A stretch of 64,000 nucleotides of DNA from Candidatus Nitrotoga sp. AM1P (GTDB lineage: Bacteria > Pseudomonadota > Gammaproteobacteria > Burkholderiales > Gallionellaceae). Both the position numbers and the translations under genes were made by a program. Below, piece by piece: positions 17,766 through 26,558 of the stretch (within the stretch, counting starts at the first letter, position 1; each line of letters begins with the position of its first letter). The notes beneath the pieces were generated by a model that saw only the letters and a list, made by a program, of their open reading frames with translations, searched no databases and was not told where the DNA came from. Location of the stretch: the NCBI RefSeq assembly GCF_013168275.1, contig NZ_AP019547.1:2666001-2730000 (forward strand), written 5' to 3'.

Positions 17766-18179
17766 TTATTCCACCACCCGGCCACGCATACTTTTGGTTA
17801 CACCATGCTTGGCTTTGCTGTCCATACGCTTTTTTTGCGAACTGCGCGTAGGTTTTGTTGCACGACGGACGGTGGGCAACACCGCGATACTCTGCACCAA
17901 CTCCTTCAAGCGTCGTAATGCTTCACCACGATTCATTTCCTGACTGCGAAATTCCTGCGCCTTAATGATTATCACGCCGTCTTTGGTGATACGGTGATCA
18001 TGCAGTTCAAGGAGCCGCGCTTTAAATGCTTCCGGCAACGATGAGGCATTGATGTCGAAACGCAGATGCACAGCGCTGGAAACCTTGTTGACATTCTGTC
18101 CGCCCGCTCCCTGCGCACGCACGGCGGTTAACTCGATCTCATGATCAGCAATGGTAACGTTGTGGGAGATATACAGCAT
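17766..18179 (-). CDS. arfB: Peptidyl-tRNA hydrolase ArfB (ribosome rescue)
   Basis: A 137-residue release-factor-like hydrolase that frees nascent chains on ribosomes stalled without a stop codon. The GGQ catalytic loop is present as RAQGAGGQNVNKVSSAVHL near residue 25. The C-terminal tail is strongly basic (RRATKPTRSSQKKRMDSKAKH), as required for insertion into the empty mRNA channel. The codon-recognition domain of true release factors is absent. It follows the small S4 gene by 5 bp and lies downstream of prfC, so this minus-strand cluster is about translation termination. The start ATG is preceded by a short S4-gene/arfB spacer with no separate promoter visible. Confidence 0.95.
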   Translation of the reverse strand: MLYISHNVTIADHEIELTAVRAQGAGGQNVNKVSSAVHLRFDINASSLPEAFKARLLELHDHRITKDGVIIIKAQEFRSQEMNRGEALRRLKELVQSIAVLPTVRRATKPTRSSQKKRMDSKAKHGVTKSMRGRVVE

Positions 18180-18184
18180 GAAAA

Positions 18185-18400
18185 TTATGCAAGCACTGTG
18201 ATGCGCACGTCGCCTAGGGTTACCACCGATCCTGCACGTATTTTGCAGGTTTTGCGCAATTCTATGTGCCCGTCCACCGATACCACACCTTCTGCGACCA
18301 GTTTCTTACCCGCTCCGCCGCTATCGCACACGCCAACCATTTTAAGCAGTTGGTTCAGCTCGATAAATTCGCCATTAAGCTTGAATTCAAATTGTTGCAT
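18185..18400 (-). CDS. S4-domain RNA-binding protein (YbcJ-like)
   Basis: A 71-residue single S4 domain: FELNGEFIEL-type start (MQQFEFKLNGEFIELNQLLK), the RNA-binding helix-turn SGGAGKKLVAEGVVSVDG, and a final strand VTLGDVRITVLA. This is the size and order of the YbcJ/RNA-binding S4 family, small proteins thought to bind structured RNA or ribosomal subunits. The gene lies between prfC (25 bp upstream) and arfB (5 bp downstream), on the same strand, which supports a link with ribosome function. Confidence 0.9.
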   Translation of the reverse strand: MQQFEFKLNGEFIELNQLLKMVGVCDSGGAGKKLVAEGVVSVDGHIELRKTCKIRAGSVVTLGDVRITVLA

Positions 18401-18425
18401 GGAAGTCTTTATGGAAGAAAATCGA

Positions 18426-20081
18426 CTACAGCTTCACCGCGTGTTCACGCGTGGCGTGAAAAACTACTTTCGGCCAGCGTTCCTGGGTGAGTTTGAGGTT
18501 GACGCTATTCGGTGCGAGATAGGCCATGTTGTTGGCGGCATCGTAGGCGACGTTGTGCGATAGAGCCTTCTCAAAATCGGCGAGCATTTTTTTGTCGTCA
18601 CAAGTTACCCAGCGTGCGCTCGTGGTATTGGTGCCATCGAATACAGCATCCACGCCGTATTCGCCCATCAAGCGACTGGCGACCACATCGAACTGCAGCA
18701 CGCCGACCGCGCCTAGAATTAAATCACCACCACTCACTGGCTTGAATACTTGCACCGCGCCCTCTTCACCCAGCTGTTGCAAACCTTTATGCAGTTGCTT
18801 GACCTTGATCGGGTTCCGGATGCGCACGGAGCGGAAGAAGTCTGGCGCGAAATAAGGAATGCCGGTGAACTGCAATAACTCGCCTTCGGAAAAGCTGTCG
18901 CCGATCTGCATGTTGCCGTGGTTGGGTAAGCCGATGATGTCGCCGGCGTAGGCTTCTTCTACCTGCTCTCGGCTGGAGGCCATAAAAGTGACGACATTGG
19001 ACACACGAATTTCGCGGTTAATACGCAGATGTTTGATCTTCATGCCGCGCTCAAAGCGCCCGGAGCAAACACGCAAAAAGGCGATGCGGTCACGATGATT
19101 TGCGTCCATGTTGGCTTGTATCTTGAACACGAAGCCAGTAAAAGGTGCCTCGTTAGGTGCGACCACACGTACAGTGGCATCGCGTGCACGCGGCGCTGGT
19201 GCCCAATCTAACAGTGCGTTAAGAATTTCGCGCACGCCGAAGTTGTTGATAGCGGAGCCGAAGAATACGGGGGTTTGCGTGCCAGCCAGAAACGCGGCAA
19301 GATCAAAAGGATGAGAAGCTCCGTGTAGTAGTTCAACTTCTGCTTTAAGCTGTCCTATTTCCAATGGGAACATTTCCACAAGGCGCGGGTTATCGATGCC
19401 TTTAATTATTTCAAAATCCTGATCGGCGCGTTCTTCGCCCGCCGCGAACAGCAGAATCTCGTCGCGTAATAAGTGATAGACACCCCGAAAAGTCTTGCCC
19501 ATTCCCAGCGGCCAAGTCACCGGTGCGCACTGGATATTAAGTACCGACTCAACCTCATCCAGCAATTCCACTGGGTCGCGTGTTTCACGGTCCATCTTGT
19601 TAATGAAGGTTATGATGGGTGTGTTGCGCATACGGCACACGTTGAGCAATTTGATGGTTTGCGTTTCCACGCCCTTGGCGGCGTCAATAACCATCAGCGC
19701 GGAATCTACAGCGGTGAGCACGCGGTAGGTATCTTCGGAAAAATCCTGGTGGCCTGGAGTATCGAGCAAATTTACGACATGGTTACGATATTCGAATTGC
19801 ATCACTGAGCTGGCTACAGAGATACCGCGTTGCTTCTCGATATCCATCCAGTCGGATGTTGCGTGGCGACCACTCTTGCGAGCCTTCACCGTACCCGCCA
19901 ATTGAATCGCGCCGGAAAATAGCAGTAATTTTTCGGTCAGCGTGGTTTTGCCCGCATCCGGGTGAGAGATGATGCCGAAGGTGCGACGGCGCGCCACTTC
20001 GCGCGTGATTAAATCACGCGAGACAGGTACGGGTGTGTCAATTGCTTGTAGTACAGGCTGTGTTACAGAATCCGTTGCCAT
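18426..20081 (-). CDS. prfC: Peptide chain release factor 3
   Basis: The class II GTPase that removes RF1/RF2 from the ribosome. At 551 residues it is about 20 longer than E. coli RF3; the surplus is an N-terminal [20 protein letters not shown] before [16 protein letters not shown]. GTPase motifs: [15 protein letters not shown] (G1), [12 protein letters not shown] (G2), [14 protein letters not shown] (G3), FINKMDRE (G4). The [13 protein letters not shown] switch is typical of RF3 and separates it from EF-G. Domain II and III follow ([37 protein letters not shown]). It leads a minus-strand run with the S4 gene and arfB; upstream is the dispersed repeat R2. Confidence 0.97.
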   Translation of the reverse strand: MATDSVTQPVLQAIDTPVPVSRDLITREVARRRTFGIISHPDAGKTTLTEKLLLFSGAIQLAGTVKARKSGRHATSDWMDIEKQRGISVASSVMQFEYRNHVVNLLDTPGHQDFSEDTYRVLTAVDSALMVIDAAKGVETQTIKLLNVCRMRNTPIITFINKMDRETRDPVELLDEVESVLNIQCAPVTWPLGMGKTFRGVYHLLRDEILLFAAGEERADQDFEIIKGIDNPRLVEMFPLEIGQLKAEVELLHGASHPFDLAAFLAGTQTPVFFGSAINNFGVREILNALLDWAPAPRARDATVRVVAPNEAPFTGFVFKIQANMDANHRDRIAFLRVCSGRFERGMKIKHLRINREIRVSNVVTFMASSREQVEEAYAGDIIGLPNHGNMQIGDSFSEGELLQFTGIPYFAPDFFRSVRIRNPIKVKQLHKGLQQLGEEGAVQVFKPVSGGDLILGAVGVLQFDVVASRLMGEYGVDAVFDGTNTTSARWVTCDDKKMLADFEKALSHNVAYDAANNMAYLAPNSVNLKLTQERWPKVVFHATREHAVKL

Positions 20082-20166
20082 GATGATTGTTCTCGTAAAA
20101 ATATGTATACCAATAAATTAAATACTTCTAACCAGCTCTAAAATACCGGGACTAATTTAGGGCAAT

Positions 20167-20274
20167 ACTGAACAAGTCCCTCCGTTCGGGCTGAGCCTGT
20201 CGAAGCCATTTGCAAGTTATTAATTTGCAGGGAGTGCGTTTCGACAGGCTCAACGCGAACGGATTTATTCAGCG
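20167..20274. repeat. Dispersed nested inverted repeat, copy R2
   Basis: Core arms GGGCTGAGCCTGTCGAAG and TTTCGACAGGCTCAACGCG face each other around a spacer, with CCGTTCG and CGAACGG outside them. An outer imperfect arm pair starts ACTGAACAAGTCC and ends GGATTTATTCAGCGT. The outer ends differ from the TGATCCGGC ends of R1 and R3, so only the core is shared by all three. It lies between the YchJ-like gene and the prfC promoter. Confidence 0.65.
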
Positions 20275-20279
20275 TAGCC

Positions 20280-20684
20280 TTAGCGAATATCTCCGTCCAC
20301 ATAAAACCATCGTTCACCTTCGCGCACGAAGCGACTCACTTCGTGCAGTCGGTGTGCACGACCACCCACTTTGTAGCGTGCCACAAACTCCACTATGGCG
20401 CGGTTCGGTTCTTGAAGATTGTACTCATGGCGTTTCACCTCCAACCCCAGCCACTTTGTCTTAACTTTATCAGCCGCATCCTGCGGGGCGGGACGTGTAG
20501 ATGGATGCCAAGTTGCCAGTATGTAATCATCGCATCCCAATGTGTAAGCGACATAGCGGGAACGCATCAAGGCTTCAGCGCTGGGGGCAGGCGTGTTGCC
20601 CTCGATATAATACCCGCAACAGTCTGTGAATTTTTTATTGTTGCCGCAAGCGCAACGAGCTTGCATATCAATCAAACCGGCCAT
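20280..20684 (-). CDS. YchJ-like SEC-C motif protein (UPF0225)
   Basis: A roughly 134-residue protein from ATG 20684. The zinc-binding SEC-C motif is at the N-terminus: CACGNNKKFTDCCGYYIEG. An NTF2-like fold follows (ALMRSRYVAYTLGCDDYILATWHPSTRP, WLGLEVKRHEY, IVEFVARYK) with a terminal RWFYVDGDI. This is the standard arrangement of the YchJ family, whose function is unknown. A longer frame begins at 20744 but lies in the end of srkA; ATG 20684 overlaps srkA by 13 bp, and a further ATG at 20666 starts just after it. It is probably co-transcribed with srkA. Confidence 0.88.
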   Translation of the reverse strand: MAGLIDMQARCACGNNKKFTDCCGYYIEGNTPAPSAEALMRSRYVAYTLGCDDYILATWHPSTRPAPQDAADKVKTKWLGLEVKRHEYNLQEPNRAIVEFVARYKVGGRAHRLHEVSRFVREGERWFYVDGDIR

Positions 20685-21655
20685 AGTGGTGGCTCGTCCA
20701 TCAGCGCGATCTGCTCGCGCAATTCCAGAATGCGATCTTGCCAATAGCGTTGAGTATTAAACCACGGGAAGGCTTGCTTGAAGGCTGGATCGCCCCATCG
20801 TTGAGCCAGCCAGGCGGAATAATGAATCAGGCGCAAGGTGCGCAGTGCTTCGACCAGATGCAGCTCACGAGAATCAAAATCGTAAAAATCTTCATAACCT
20901 GCCAGCACGTCATTCAACTGCCGCACCATGTCAGCACGCTCGCCCGACAACAACATCCACAAGTCCTGCACAGCAGGCCCCATGCGGCTATCGTCAAAAT
21001 CAACGAAGTGCGGACCGTCATCCGTCCATAGCACATTACCTGCGTGACAATCCCCATGCAGGCGTAGCGTTCTGACATTGCTGCCGGCACGCTCAAAGCA
21101 ATGACGCGCTCCAGCCAGTGCCTGCTCTGCTACGCTGCGATACGCAGCATTAAGATCAGCCGGAATAAAATTATTGGTCAGTAAAAAATCAAGCGGTTCT
21201 ACGCCGAAACTCGCTATATTCAGTGTGGGGCGATGTTGATACGGTTTGAGCGCACCAATGGCGTGGATGCGCCCCAGAAAGCGCCCCATCCATTCCAGTG
21301 TGTTTCGATCTTCAAGTTCGGGCGCACGTCCGCCGCGCTTAGGAAAAACGGCAAAGCGAAATCCGTCGAAGGTGTGCAGTGTTTTGCCACCCAGCACCAA
21401 AGCAGGTACCACTGGAATTTCGCGTTCGAACAACTCCTGCACGAAAGCGTGTTCTTCGAGTATGGCCGCATTCGTCCAGCGTTCCGGCCGATAGAATTTT
21501 GCGACCAGCGGCGAGCCTTCTTCCATGCCTACCTGATAGACACGATTTTCATAGCTGTTTAGTGCTAACAGGCGGCCATCGCTACGGCAGTTTAAACTTT
21601 CCAGCGCGTTCATGACGCAATCGGGGGTAAGTGAAGAGAAAGTGGGCGATGTCAC
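20672..21655 (-). CDS. srkA: Stress response serine/threonine kinase SrkA (YihE/RdoA)
   Basis: A 327-residue APH/choline-kinase-fold protein kinase that protects cells from stress-induced death and is linked to the Cpx response in E. coli. Visible motifs: the nucleotide loop with NSYENRVYQVG, the Lys of PLVAKFYRPERW, the Glu in ILEEHAFVQELFE, the catalytic loop LRLHGDCHAGNVLW, and the metal-binding VDFDDSRMGPAVQD. Length equals the family's usual 328. It lies between the DUF1415 gene (23 bp) and the YchJ-like gene (overlap), all on the minus strand. Confidence 0.94.
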   Translation of the reverse strand: MTSPTFSSLTPDCVMNALESLNCRSDGRLLALNSYENRVYQVGMEEGSPLVAKFYRPERWTNAAILEEHAFVQELFEREIPVVPALVLGGKTLHTFDGFRFAVFPKRGGRAPELEDRNTLEWMGRFLGRIHAIGALKPYQHRPTLNIASFGVEPLDFLLTNNFIPADLNAAYRSVAEQALAGARHCFERAGSNVRTLRLHGDCHAGNVLWTDDGPHFVDFDDSRMGPAVQDLWMLLSGERADMVRQLNDVLAGYEDFYDFDSRELHLVEALRTLRLIHYSAWLAQRWGDPAFKQAFPWFNTQRYWQDRILELREQIALMDEPPLWPV

Positions 21656-21678
21656 CGTTAAAGCTCTTTGCGCAGTTA

Positions 21679-22251
21679 TTAATTTTCCAGGGGAGGACTG
21701 GCCTTAACCAGCCTTAAGTCATTCCAGCCTGCGTGACCCAAACTGCGCAGTGTCTCAATGTTTTTGTCGAATATTTTCTCGGCCTCAGGAAAGGCCGACA
21801 CCGCTTGTACGACACTCGCTTCGCGCAGCAGATGCAGCATGGGATACGGCGACCGGTTGGTGTAGTTTTCAATATCATCAGGCTGCGTCCCGGCAAACTG
21901 ATACTGCGGGTGAAAACTGGCCACTTGCAATAAACCTTCCAAATCCATGTCTTCCAGCGCCGCATCCGCTACATCGAGAAAGTCGTTATATTCGAGAAAA
22001 TCAGTGAGTACATAGGGATGAACAAGCAAGGTTGTGTCGATATTGGTTGCTGGTGTTTCGGCCAACATTTCCAGCTCTCGCATGAGGTCTCTCAGCAAGT
22101 CCTCATGCGTGGCCGCACTGCTCACCACATAGCGTATCTGATTTTTTACGTGAACGGCCTTGGCAAACGGGCACAGGTTGAGGCCAATGACTGCCCGCTC
22201 CAACCACAGTTTGGTCGCAGCTATGATTTTTTCGTCTGTTGTAAGATTCAT
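21679..22251 (-). CDS. DUF1415 family protein
   Basis: A 190-residue protein from ATG 22251. It matches the DUF1415 pattern as I know it: ATKLWLERAVIGLNLCPFAK at the start, LLRDLMRELEMLAETPA, TTLLVHPYVLTDFLEYNDFLD, FHPQYQFAGTQPDDIENYTNRSPYP, and the close of FDKNIETLRSLGHAGW. The function of this family is unknown; the Cys in LCPFAK is invariant-looking. The open frame runs a further 74 codons upstream into the tail of rhlE, but that extension is a basic, low-similarity shadow, so I use the internal ATG. A run of same-strand genes (rhlE, this, srkA) suggests one transcript. Confidence 0.9.
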   Translation of the reverse strand: MNLTTDEKIIAATKLWLERAVIGLNLCPFAKAVHVKNQIRYVVSSAATHEDLLRDLMRELEMLAETPATNIDTTLLVHPYVLTDFLEYNDFLDVADAALEDMDLEGLLQVASFHPQYQFAGTQPDDIENYTNRSPYPMLHLLREASVVQAVSAFPEAEKIFDKNIETLRSLGHAGWNDLRLVKASPPLEN

Positions 22252-22330
22252 TTTAGTAAAAACAAATTTATTAATTTTGTCGGGGCCAATCCAATTAATT
22301 ACCTGGACCTGCGTCTTGGCAAAAACATGG

Positions 22331-23659
22331 TTAGCGATTGTAGCCACCGGAACGGTGTAATACCGGTTTGCGGGCAACAGGTTTACCAGTAGCAGCATTG
22401 GCGCGGCCTTGACCACCACCCGCACGCGGCGCTGACCGAGGACTACGACCTTGCCCTTGCTTACGCTCCCCACCTTGACCGCGATTCTGACCGTTTAAAA
22501 TAGGCTCTGCCTTGATGCGAGGATCGGGCTCGAAGCCAGGTATTTGCACAACCGGAATTTCGCGCTTGGTCAGTCGCTCAATGTCCCACAGCAGCTTATG
22601 CTCATCAATACATACCAGAGAACTTGCCTCGCCTTCGCTGCCTGCGCGACCGGTGCGTCCAATACGGTGGACATAATCTTCCGATACATTGGGCATCTCG
22701 AAGTTGACCACGTGCGGCAATTCAATGATGTCGATGCCACGCGCAGCAATGTCAGTTGCCACCAGCACCTGCAGTTTGCCGGTTTTAAATTCCGCCAATG
22801 CGCGGGTGCGCGCCGCCTGGCTCTTGTTGCCGTGGATGGCCAGCGCGGGAATGTCGTCCTTGCTGAGTTGTTCCGCTAACTTGTTGGCACCATGTTTGGT
22901 GCGTGTGAACACCAGCACCTGATGCCAGTTATATTTCTTGATAAGATGGGTGAGCAACTCTCGCTTTCTTTCGCGATCCACCGGGTAAATTTTCTGCGTG
23001 ATCAGTTCTGCAGTAGCGTTACGGCGAGCCACTTCGATCAGCGCCGGTTTATTGAGCAACCCATCGGCCAGCATTTTGATTTCGTTGGAGAAGGTGGCGG
23101 AAAACAGTAAATTTTGCCGCTTCTTGGGCAATATAGCCAGGATTTTTTTGATGTCGCGAATAAAACCCATGTCCAGCATACGGTCGGCTTCATCCAGCAC
23201 CAGTATTTCTATATGCGATAGATCCAGCGTTTTCTGCTGCAAGTGATCGAGCAACCGGCCAGGTGTGGCAACCAAAATATCCACACGGCTTTTCAAGCGC
23301 TGTATTTGTGGATTAATGTTAACGCCACCAATCATGGTCATCGAAGTAAGTTTCAAGTATTTGCCATAATCGCGCACGCTCTCTTCTACCTGTGCAGCAA
23401 GCTCGCGCGTAGGGATAAGAACTAACGCGCGTATCGGTGCCTTACTGGTTGCGGGTTTGGCGGATGCAGTAAGACGTTGCAGGATAGGCAGGGTGAAACC
23501 AGCAGTCTTGCCCGTGCCAGTCTGTGCACCAGCCAGCAGGTCGCCGCCGGATAGCACAACCGGGATGGCTTGCGCCTGAATGGGCGTTGGTTCGGTGTAA
23601 CCACGTTCGGTAACGGCGCGGACGATTTCATCGGACAAACCGAGGGCTGAGAAAGTCAT
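22331..23659 (-). CDS. rhlE: DEAD-box ATP-dependent RNA helicase, RhlE type
   Basis: A 442-residue RNA helicase. The core has the Q motif with F upstream ([28 protein letters not shown]), Walker [22 protein letters not shown], the DEAD box [16 protein letters not shown] (LLFSATFS), and [10 protein letters not shown]. After about 390 the tail is Gly/Arg/Gln-rich ([16 protein letters not shown]), as in RhlE proteins, and binds RNA non-specifically. It is likely to act in ribosome assembly and RNA turnover. A second member is at 45751-47163. The first ATG, after a short AT-rich leader, fits the family start. Confidence 0.95.
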   Translation of the reverse strand: MTFSALGLSDEIVRAVTERGYTEPTPIQAQAIPVVLSGGDLLAGAQTGTGKTAGFTLPILQRLTASAKPATSKAPIRALVLIPTRELAAQVEESVRDYGKYLKLTSMTMIGGVNINPQIQRLKSRVDILVATPGRLLDHLQQKTLDLSHIEILVLDEADRMLDMGFIRDIKKILAILPKKRQNLLFSATFSNEIKMLADGLLNKPALIEVARRNATAELITQKIYPVDRERKRELLTHLIKKYNWHQVLVFTRTKHGANKLAEQLSKDDIPALAIHGNKSQAARTRALAEFKTGKLQVLVATDIAARGIDIIELPHVVNFEMPNVSEDYVHRIGRTGRAGSEGEASSLVCIDEHKLLWDIERLTKREIPVVQIPGFEPDPRIKAEPILNGQNRGQGGERKQGQGRSPRSAPRAGGGQGRANAATGKPVARKPVLHRSGGYNR

Positions 23660-23848
23660 AAATTATTCCTAGAAAAAAATCGGCCTGTCGCCGTTGATGG
23701 CGCCAGTCTTAGGCAGATAGATGGGTTTTGAAAACCAGTTCAGATAGTGGCAAGAAGACTAGGAACTAATACCACAAGTTAAATTGTAACAGAAATCAAT
23801 TGCGTTACCGGATTGATTTTATCCTGAGGGGAAGCGGGATCGGGTATT

Positions 23849-23905
23849 ACATATATAAACTACCTACATCGTTTTATTTCATCACAGCGAATTTACTTTA
23901 TGTTG
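23849..23905. repeat. Imperfect direct repeat flanking the PD-(D/E)XK gene, left copy
   Basis: Shares ATAAACTACCTRCATCGTTT, then CATCACAGC, then TTTACT with the sequence at 25199-25260 in the same orientation. The right copy runs into the last codons of the mutarotase gene; the left copy is diverged and carries no gene. Confidence 0.6.
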
Positions 23906-24024
23906 CTTTGTGAGACCTGAGCCCTCACTGTTTCTTAGGCTATATCTGTATTAAGACTTGACCCCGAGGCTCTGTTGTGTGACCCTGGTGCTTGTTAGAT
24001 GGTAGACCACGCTGTGTTTGCACT

Positions 24025-24042
24025 GCGCGGTATCTACCGCGC
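24025..24042 (-). terminator. Stem-loop just after the PD-(D/E)XK gene
   Basis: On the plus strand GCGCGGTA, TC, TACCGCGC: a perfect 8-bp stem beginning 3 bp beyond the stop codon of the minus-strand gene at 24046. The loop is very short, and no T-run follows, so it could slow polymerase or protect the mRNA end, but its role as an intrinsic terminator is not certain. Confidence 0.4.
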
Positions 24043-24045
24043 TTG

Positions 24046-25107
24046 TTAGGTACCAAACTTCTTCGTAAGTGCTTCGGCCAAACGCTTTCCGCTATCGGCG
24101 TCCATAGAAACGGAAGTGCTGATCGGATGGTAAATACCGAACTCCTTCCGCACCTGCTCCGCCGGCATAGCTTCGTTCAACTTCTTTGCAACCGCATGCC
24201 ATCGAATTGATAGCCTATGTAAGCAGCAACCTTTTAAAAAATCACCCTTCTCCCCCTTTTTGAGCAACTGGTAATTGTTGCCTGCGAGAACTTCGCCCCA
24301 GCCGATGGCTCCGAATCCTTTGGTGTATGCAATAACAACATCGCCTCCAACATAACGATTCAATAACCTCTCTCCTTGATCTCCCGGTAAATCGTCAAAA
24401 CACGCAGGTATTTGGCCGGCAGAAATTAGAAAGTTCCACCATGCTTCATCCGACCTTGCGATGTTGTGCCAGAAGTAACCGGGTTCTCGAGCCGAAGCTG
24501 TAAACGTAAGAGGGAATAGCGCACCGACCGATCGGTCGAACGCGATGGAAAATGAAACAAATTTCTCTGAGCCGACAGCGACTGGTGTGTATGCAACACA
24601 TCGGAATGGAACGCCCTTAGAGCTAAGCCACTCTCCAAGTGAATATACAGTTTCATCAAAGGCGCTAGCCACAAGGATGATGCGCGAGTTCTTATTTATT
24701 TCATCAACACCCGCCTCGTTACCCAAAAAGCTAAATATATCCTCTCTCTGAGACTTTTCAGGTGCAAAGTGCGACAAGAACGATTCACCTTTATAAGCGG
24801 AGAAGTCCGCGAGGTACTGCAAGGCCTGCGTTTCAATGCCAAGTAGTCCAAAGTCCCGTTTCAACTCAATAATTACGGCGTTGCCTCCCCGGTCTAACGC
24901 GAGAATGTCGGCCCGCTTCTTTGTCCTTGTTCGAACTTGATTACTAATGAGTAGCAATGGCTCACCGAAAACGGCTTCCAAAAGGATTTGAGCAGAACCA
25001 CCAGGCTCCAAAGAAACCAGCAGGTTTTCCAACTCAAGTTCTTTCGGCCTCCACTCCGAGCGAACGGTTGACAAGGACTTCTCATTTTCATTGATTTTGA
25101 ACAGCAC
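24046..25107 (-). CDS. Hypothetical protein with PD-(D/E)XK nuclease-like N-terminus
   Basis: A 353-residue protein. The N-terminal domain reads LEAVFGEPLLLISNQVRTRTKKRADILALDRG and AVIIELKRD. Asp 67, Glu 81 and Lys 83 fit the D...ExK site of restriction-like nucleases, resembling NucS/DUF91-type domains. ETQALQYLADFSAYKGE follows, as is usual where a helix packs on the active site. The C-terminal half (from about 150) is not recognised. It may cut DNA and belong to a repair or defence function, but no partner gene adjoins. It is flanked by imperfect 55-bp direct repeats, which suggests it came in as a unit. The start ATG at 25107 has a weak GGAG upstream. Confidence 0.7.
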   Translation of the reverse strand: MLFKINENEKSLSTVRSEWRPKELELENLLVSLEPGGSAQILLEAVFGEPLLLISNQVRTRTKKRADILALDRGGNAVIIELKRDFGLLGIETQALQYLADFSAYKGESFLSHFAPEKSQREDIFSFLGNEAGVDEINKNSRIILVASAFDETVYSLGEWLSSKGVPFRCVAYTPVAVGSEKFVSFSIAFDRSVGALFPLTFTASAREPGYFWHNIARSDEAWWNFLISAGQIPACFDDLPGDQGERLLNRYVGGDVVIAYTKGFGAIGWGEVLAGNNYQLLKKGEKGDFLKGCCLHRLSIRWHAVAKKLNEAMPAEQVRKEFGIYHPISTSVSMDADSGKRLAEALTKKFGT

Positions 25108-25198
25108 TCGATGTCTCCTTAAACATTTTTCAGGTAATCGACTTCTTGCACAATATCAATCTTATTACGCCGTCAAAAGTATCGATGGGGCCAAAGCT

Positions 25199-25260
25199 AG
25201 CATATATTGTATAAACTACCTGCATCGTTTGATCCCATCACAGCATCTTTACTATTGTGT
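25199..25260. repeat. Imperfect direct repeat flanking the PD-(D/E)XK gene, right copy
   Basis: The counterpart of 23849-23905. It covers the last codons of the mutarotase gene and about 50 bp beyond its stop, so this copy is the original and the left one the duplicate. Confidence 0.6.
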
Positions 25261-26169
25261 TTTCTCAATACTGTAGACTACATGCAACGAGTGGGTTGCA
25301 CCCGCCGCGACTTTAACGACGTTCTCCGCTGCATTCACGCTTTCCACGCAAACCATGCCGCGATAGCCCGTGTCACTGCCAAAATCGCCCATTTTCGTGG
25401 CCTTTTCTATCCATGGGTTCCACACTACTGTGGAAAGACTGCCGCGCTTGGCAATACGAATACAGCGCTTATGACCGTTGTCATCAATCAAACAGTCTGA
25501 GTCGGTATTCACATAGAGGCGGTCTACTTCTGTAGTTATGGTGATTGCGCCTGCTTGTGTTCTGCGTTGCCAATCACCTACCTTGTCAAGATAAGTGCAG
25601 CCTTCCAAACCGGTGATGCGAATTTTATCCACATCGCTAATAGCGAAGTAAGTGTGCAACGCTTCGCCAATTTCAAACATCATTTGGCCCGTATTTTCGG
25701 TGATAAGTTCCACGCTCATTTCTTTGCCGATAGTAACGATGTTTCGTACTTGACAAGCATGCGGCCATTGCGCAACAGGAATTGAACTCTGTGGCAATTC
25801 AAAAGTGATGCGCGTGCTGCCATCCGATAATGCTTCGCTGGCCACAACTTGCCAGGGGACGGTACGGGCAAACCCATGAGCTGGAAAGGTGCTGTCGGTT
25901 GCATGAGCACCGAACCATGGCCAACAAATTGGCACGCCGCCACGAATGGATTTGCCGCGTATTAATTTGGCTGCGGGACTAAGCCAAATGACCGGTTTTT
26001 CGCCTACCGGCTCAAAGGTCATGACATGCGCACCTTGTAATGCAATGGTAGATTGCGCTTGTTCGTTGGCAATGCATGCAATTATCAAACCGTTCACGTT
26101 TTCAGTGAACTTAAGTTGTCCAGGAATAGCGAATTTCTCATTAAGCGTGGTTACATCCAACTGGCTCAT
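25252..26169 (-). CDS. yeaD: D-hexose-6-phosphate mutarotase (YeaD-like aldose 1-epimerase)
   Basis: A 305-residue galactose-mutarotase-fold enzyme that interconverts alpha and beta hexose-6-phosphates. Recognisable segments: QGAHVMTFEPVGEKPVIWLSP, the substrate-binding GKSIRGGVPICWPWFGAH, FPAHGFARTVPW, the catalytic-His LHTYFAISDVDKIRITGL, then VWNPWIEKATKMGDFG, and the catalytic Glu in MVCVESVN. Length and order match YeaD. The start MSQLDVTTLNEKF is an ATG; no strong upstream site is seen. It is separated from rhlE by the inserted PD-(D/E)XK gene. Confidence 0.93.
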   Translation of the reverse strand: MSQLDVTTLNEKFAIPGQLKFTENVNGLIIACIANEQAQSTIALQGAHVMTFEPVGEKPVIWLSPAAKLIRGKSIRGGVPICWPWFGAHATDSTFPAHGFARTVPWQVVASEALSDGSTRITFELPQSSIPVAQWPHACQVRNIVTIGKEMSVELITENTGQMMFEIGEALHTYFAISDVDKIRITGLEGCTYLDKVGDWQRRTQAGAITITTEVDRLYVNTDSDCLIDDNGHKRCIRIAKRGSLSTVVWNPWIEKATKMGDFGSDTGYRGMVCVESVNAAENVVKVAAGATHSLHVVYSIEKTQ

Positions 26170-26558
26170 TTTTTTATCCTTGAAGTATCATTTCACGTTA
26201 AATTGAAACTGATGGCTGTTGATCAAGCCACAGGTGCTGTTTGGTACGCAGGCTAGGCAGGCAAAATGGTGAAAAGAATATTTTATTCGAAGTTAAATGC
26301 GAGGTAGAACGACTATTTTATTTACAACTCATCATACAACAATTATTCGATATGGATTATGCAGCTATCTACGAGAAGCCGTATGATTGCTGAGCGCTTA
26401 CAGTAAAAATCGGATATAAATGCAGGCTGAGCTTGATAAAAATGTATCTACCAGGTTCGTTAAGTCGCTGAGACTGTATTGCGATTGCACCTCAGCCACT
26501 GTATCTCAGGTATCAAAATTCTGCCGCATGTCATGTGGCATTAACCGAGGAGATTAAA
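26170..26558. other. Intergenic stretch between divergent genes
   Basis: AT-rich from 26270 to 26360. Nothing coding is supported. It must contain the promoters of the mutarotase gene (minus) and the caspase-like gene (plus), but I cannot pick a convincing pair of hexamers. Confidence 0.35.

Larger units (their letters stand above)
23660..24045. other. Intergenic stretch with a partial duplicate of the mutarotase 3' flank
   Basis: No gene. Bases 23849-23905 resemble 25199-25260 (see the repeat entries). Two direct copies of GCTTGTTAG lie at 23991-23999 and 24041-24049, on either side of a stem-loop. The string AAGACTTGACCCC near 23957 is reminiscent of repeat-associated sequence, but I cannot place it. 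Confidence 0.4.

Noticed and set aside
23990..24050. Integron attC-like site: two GCTTGTTAG copies match the GTTRRRY core
   Set aside because: Both cores point the same way; no inverse RYYYAAC partner at the right distance is found. The stop codon overlap is suggestive, but the structure is incomplete.
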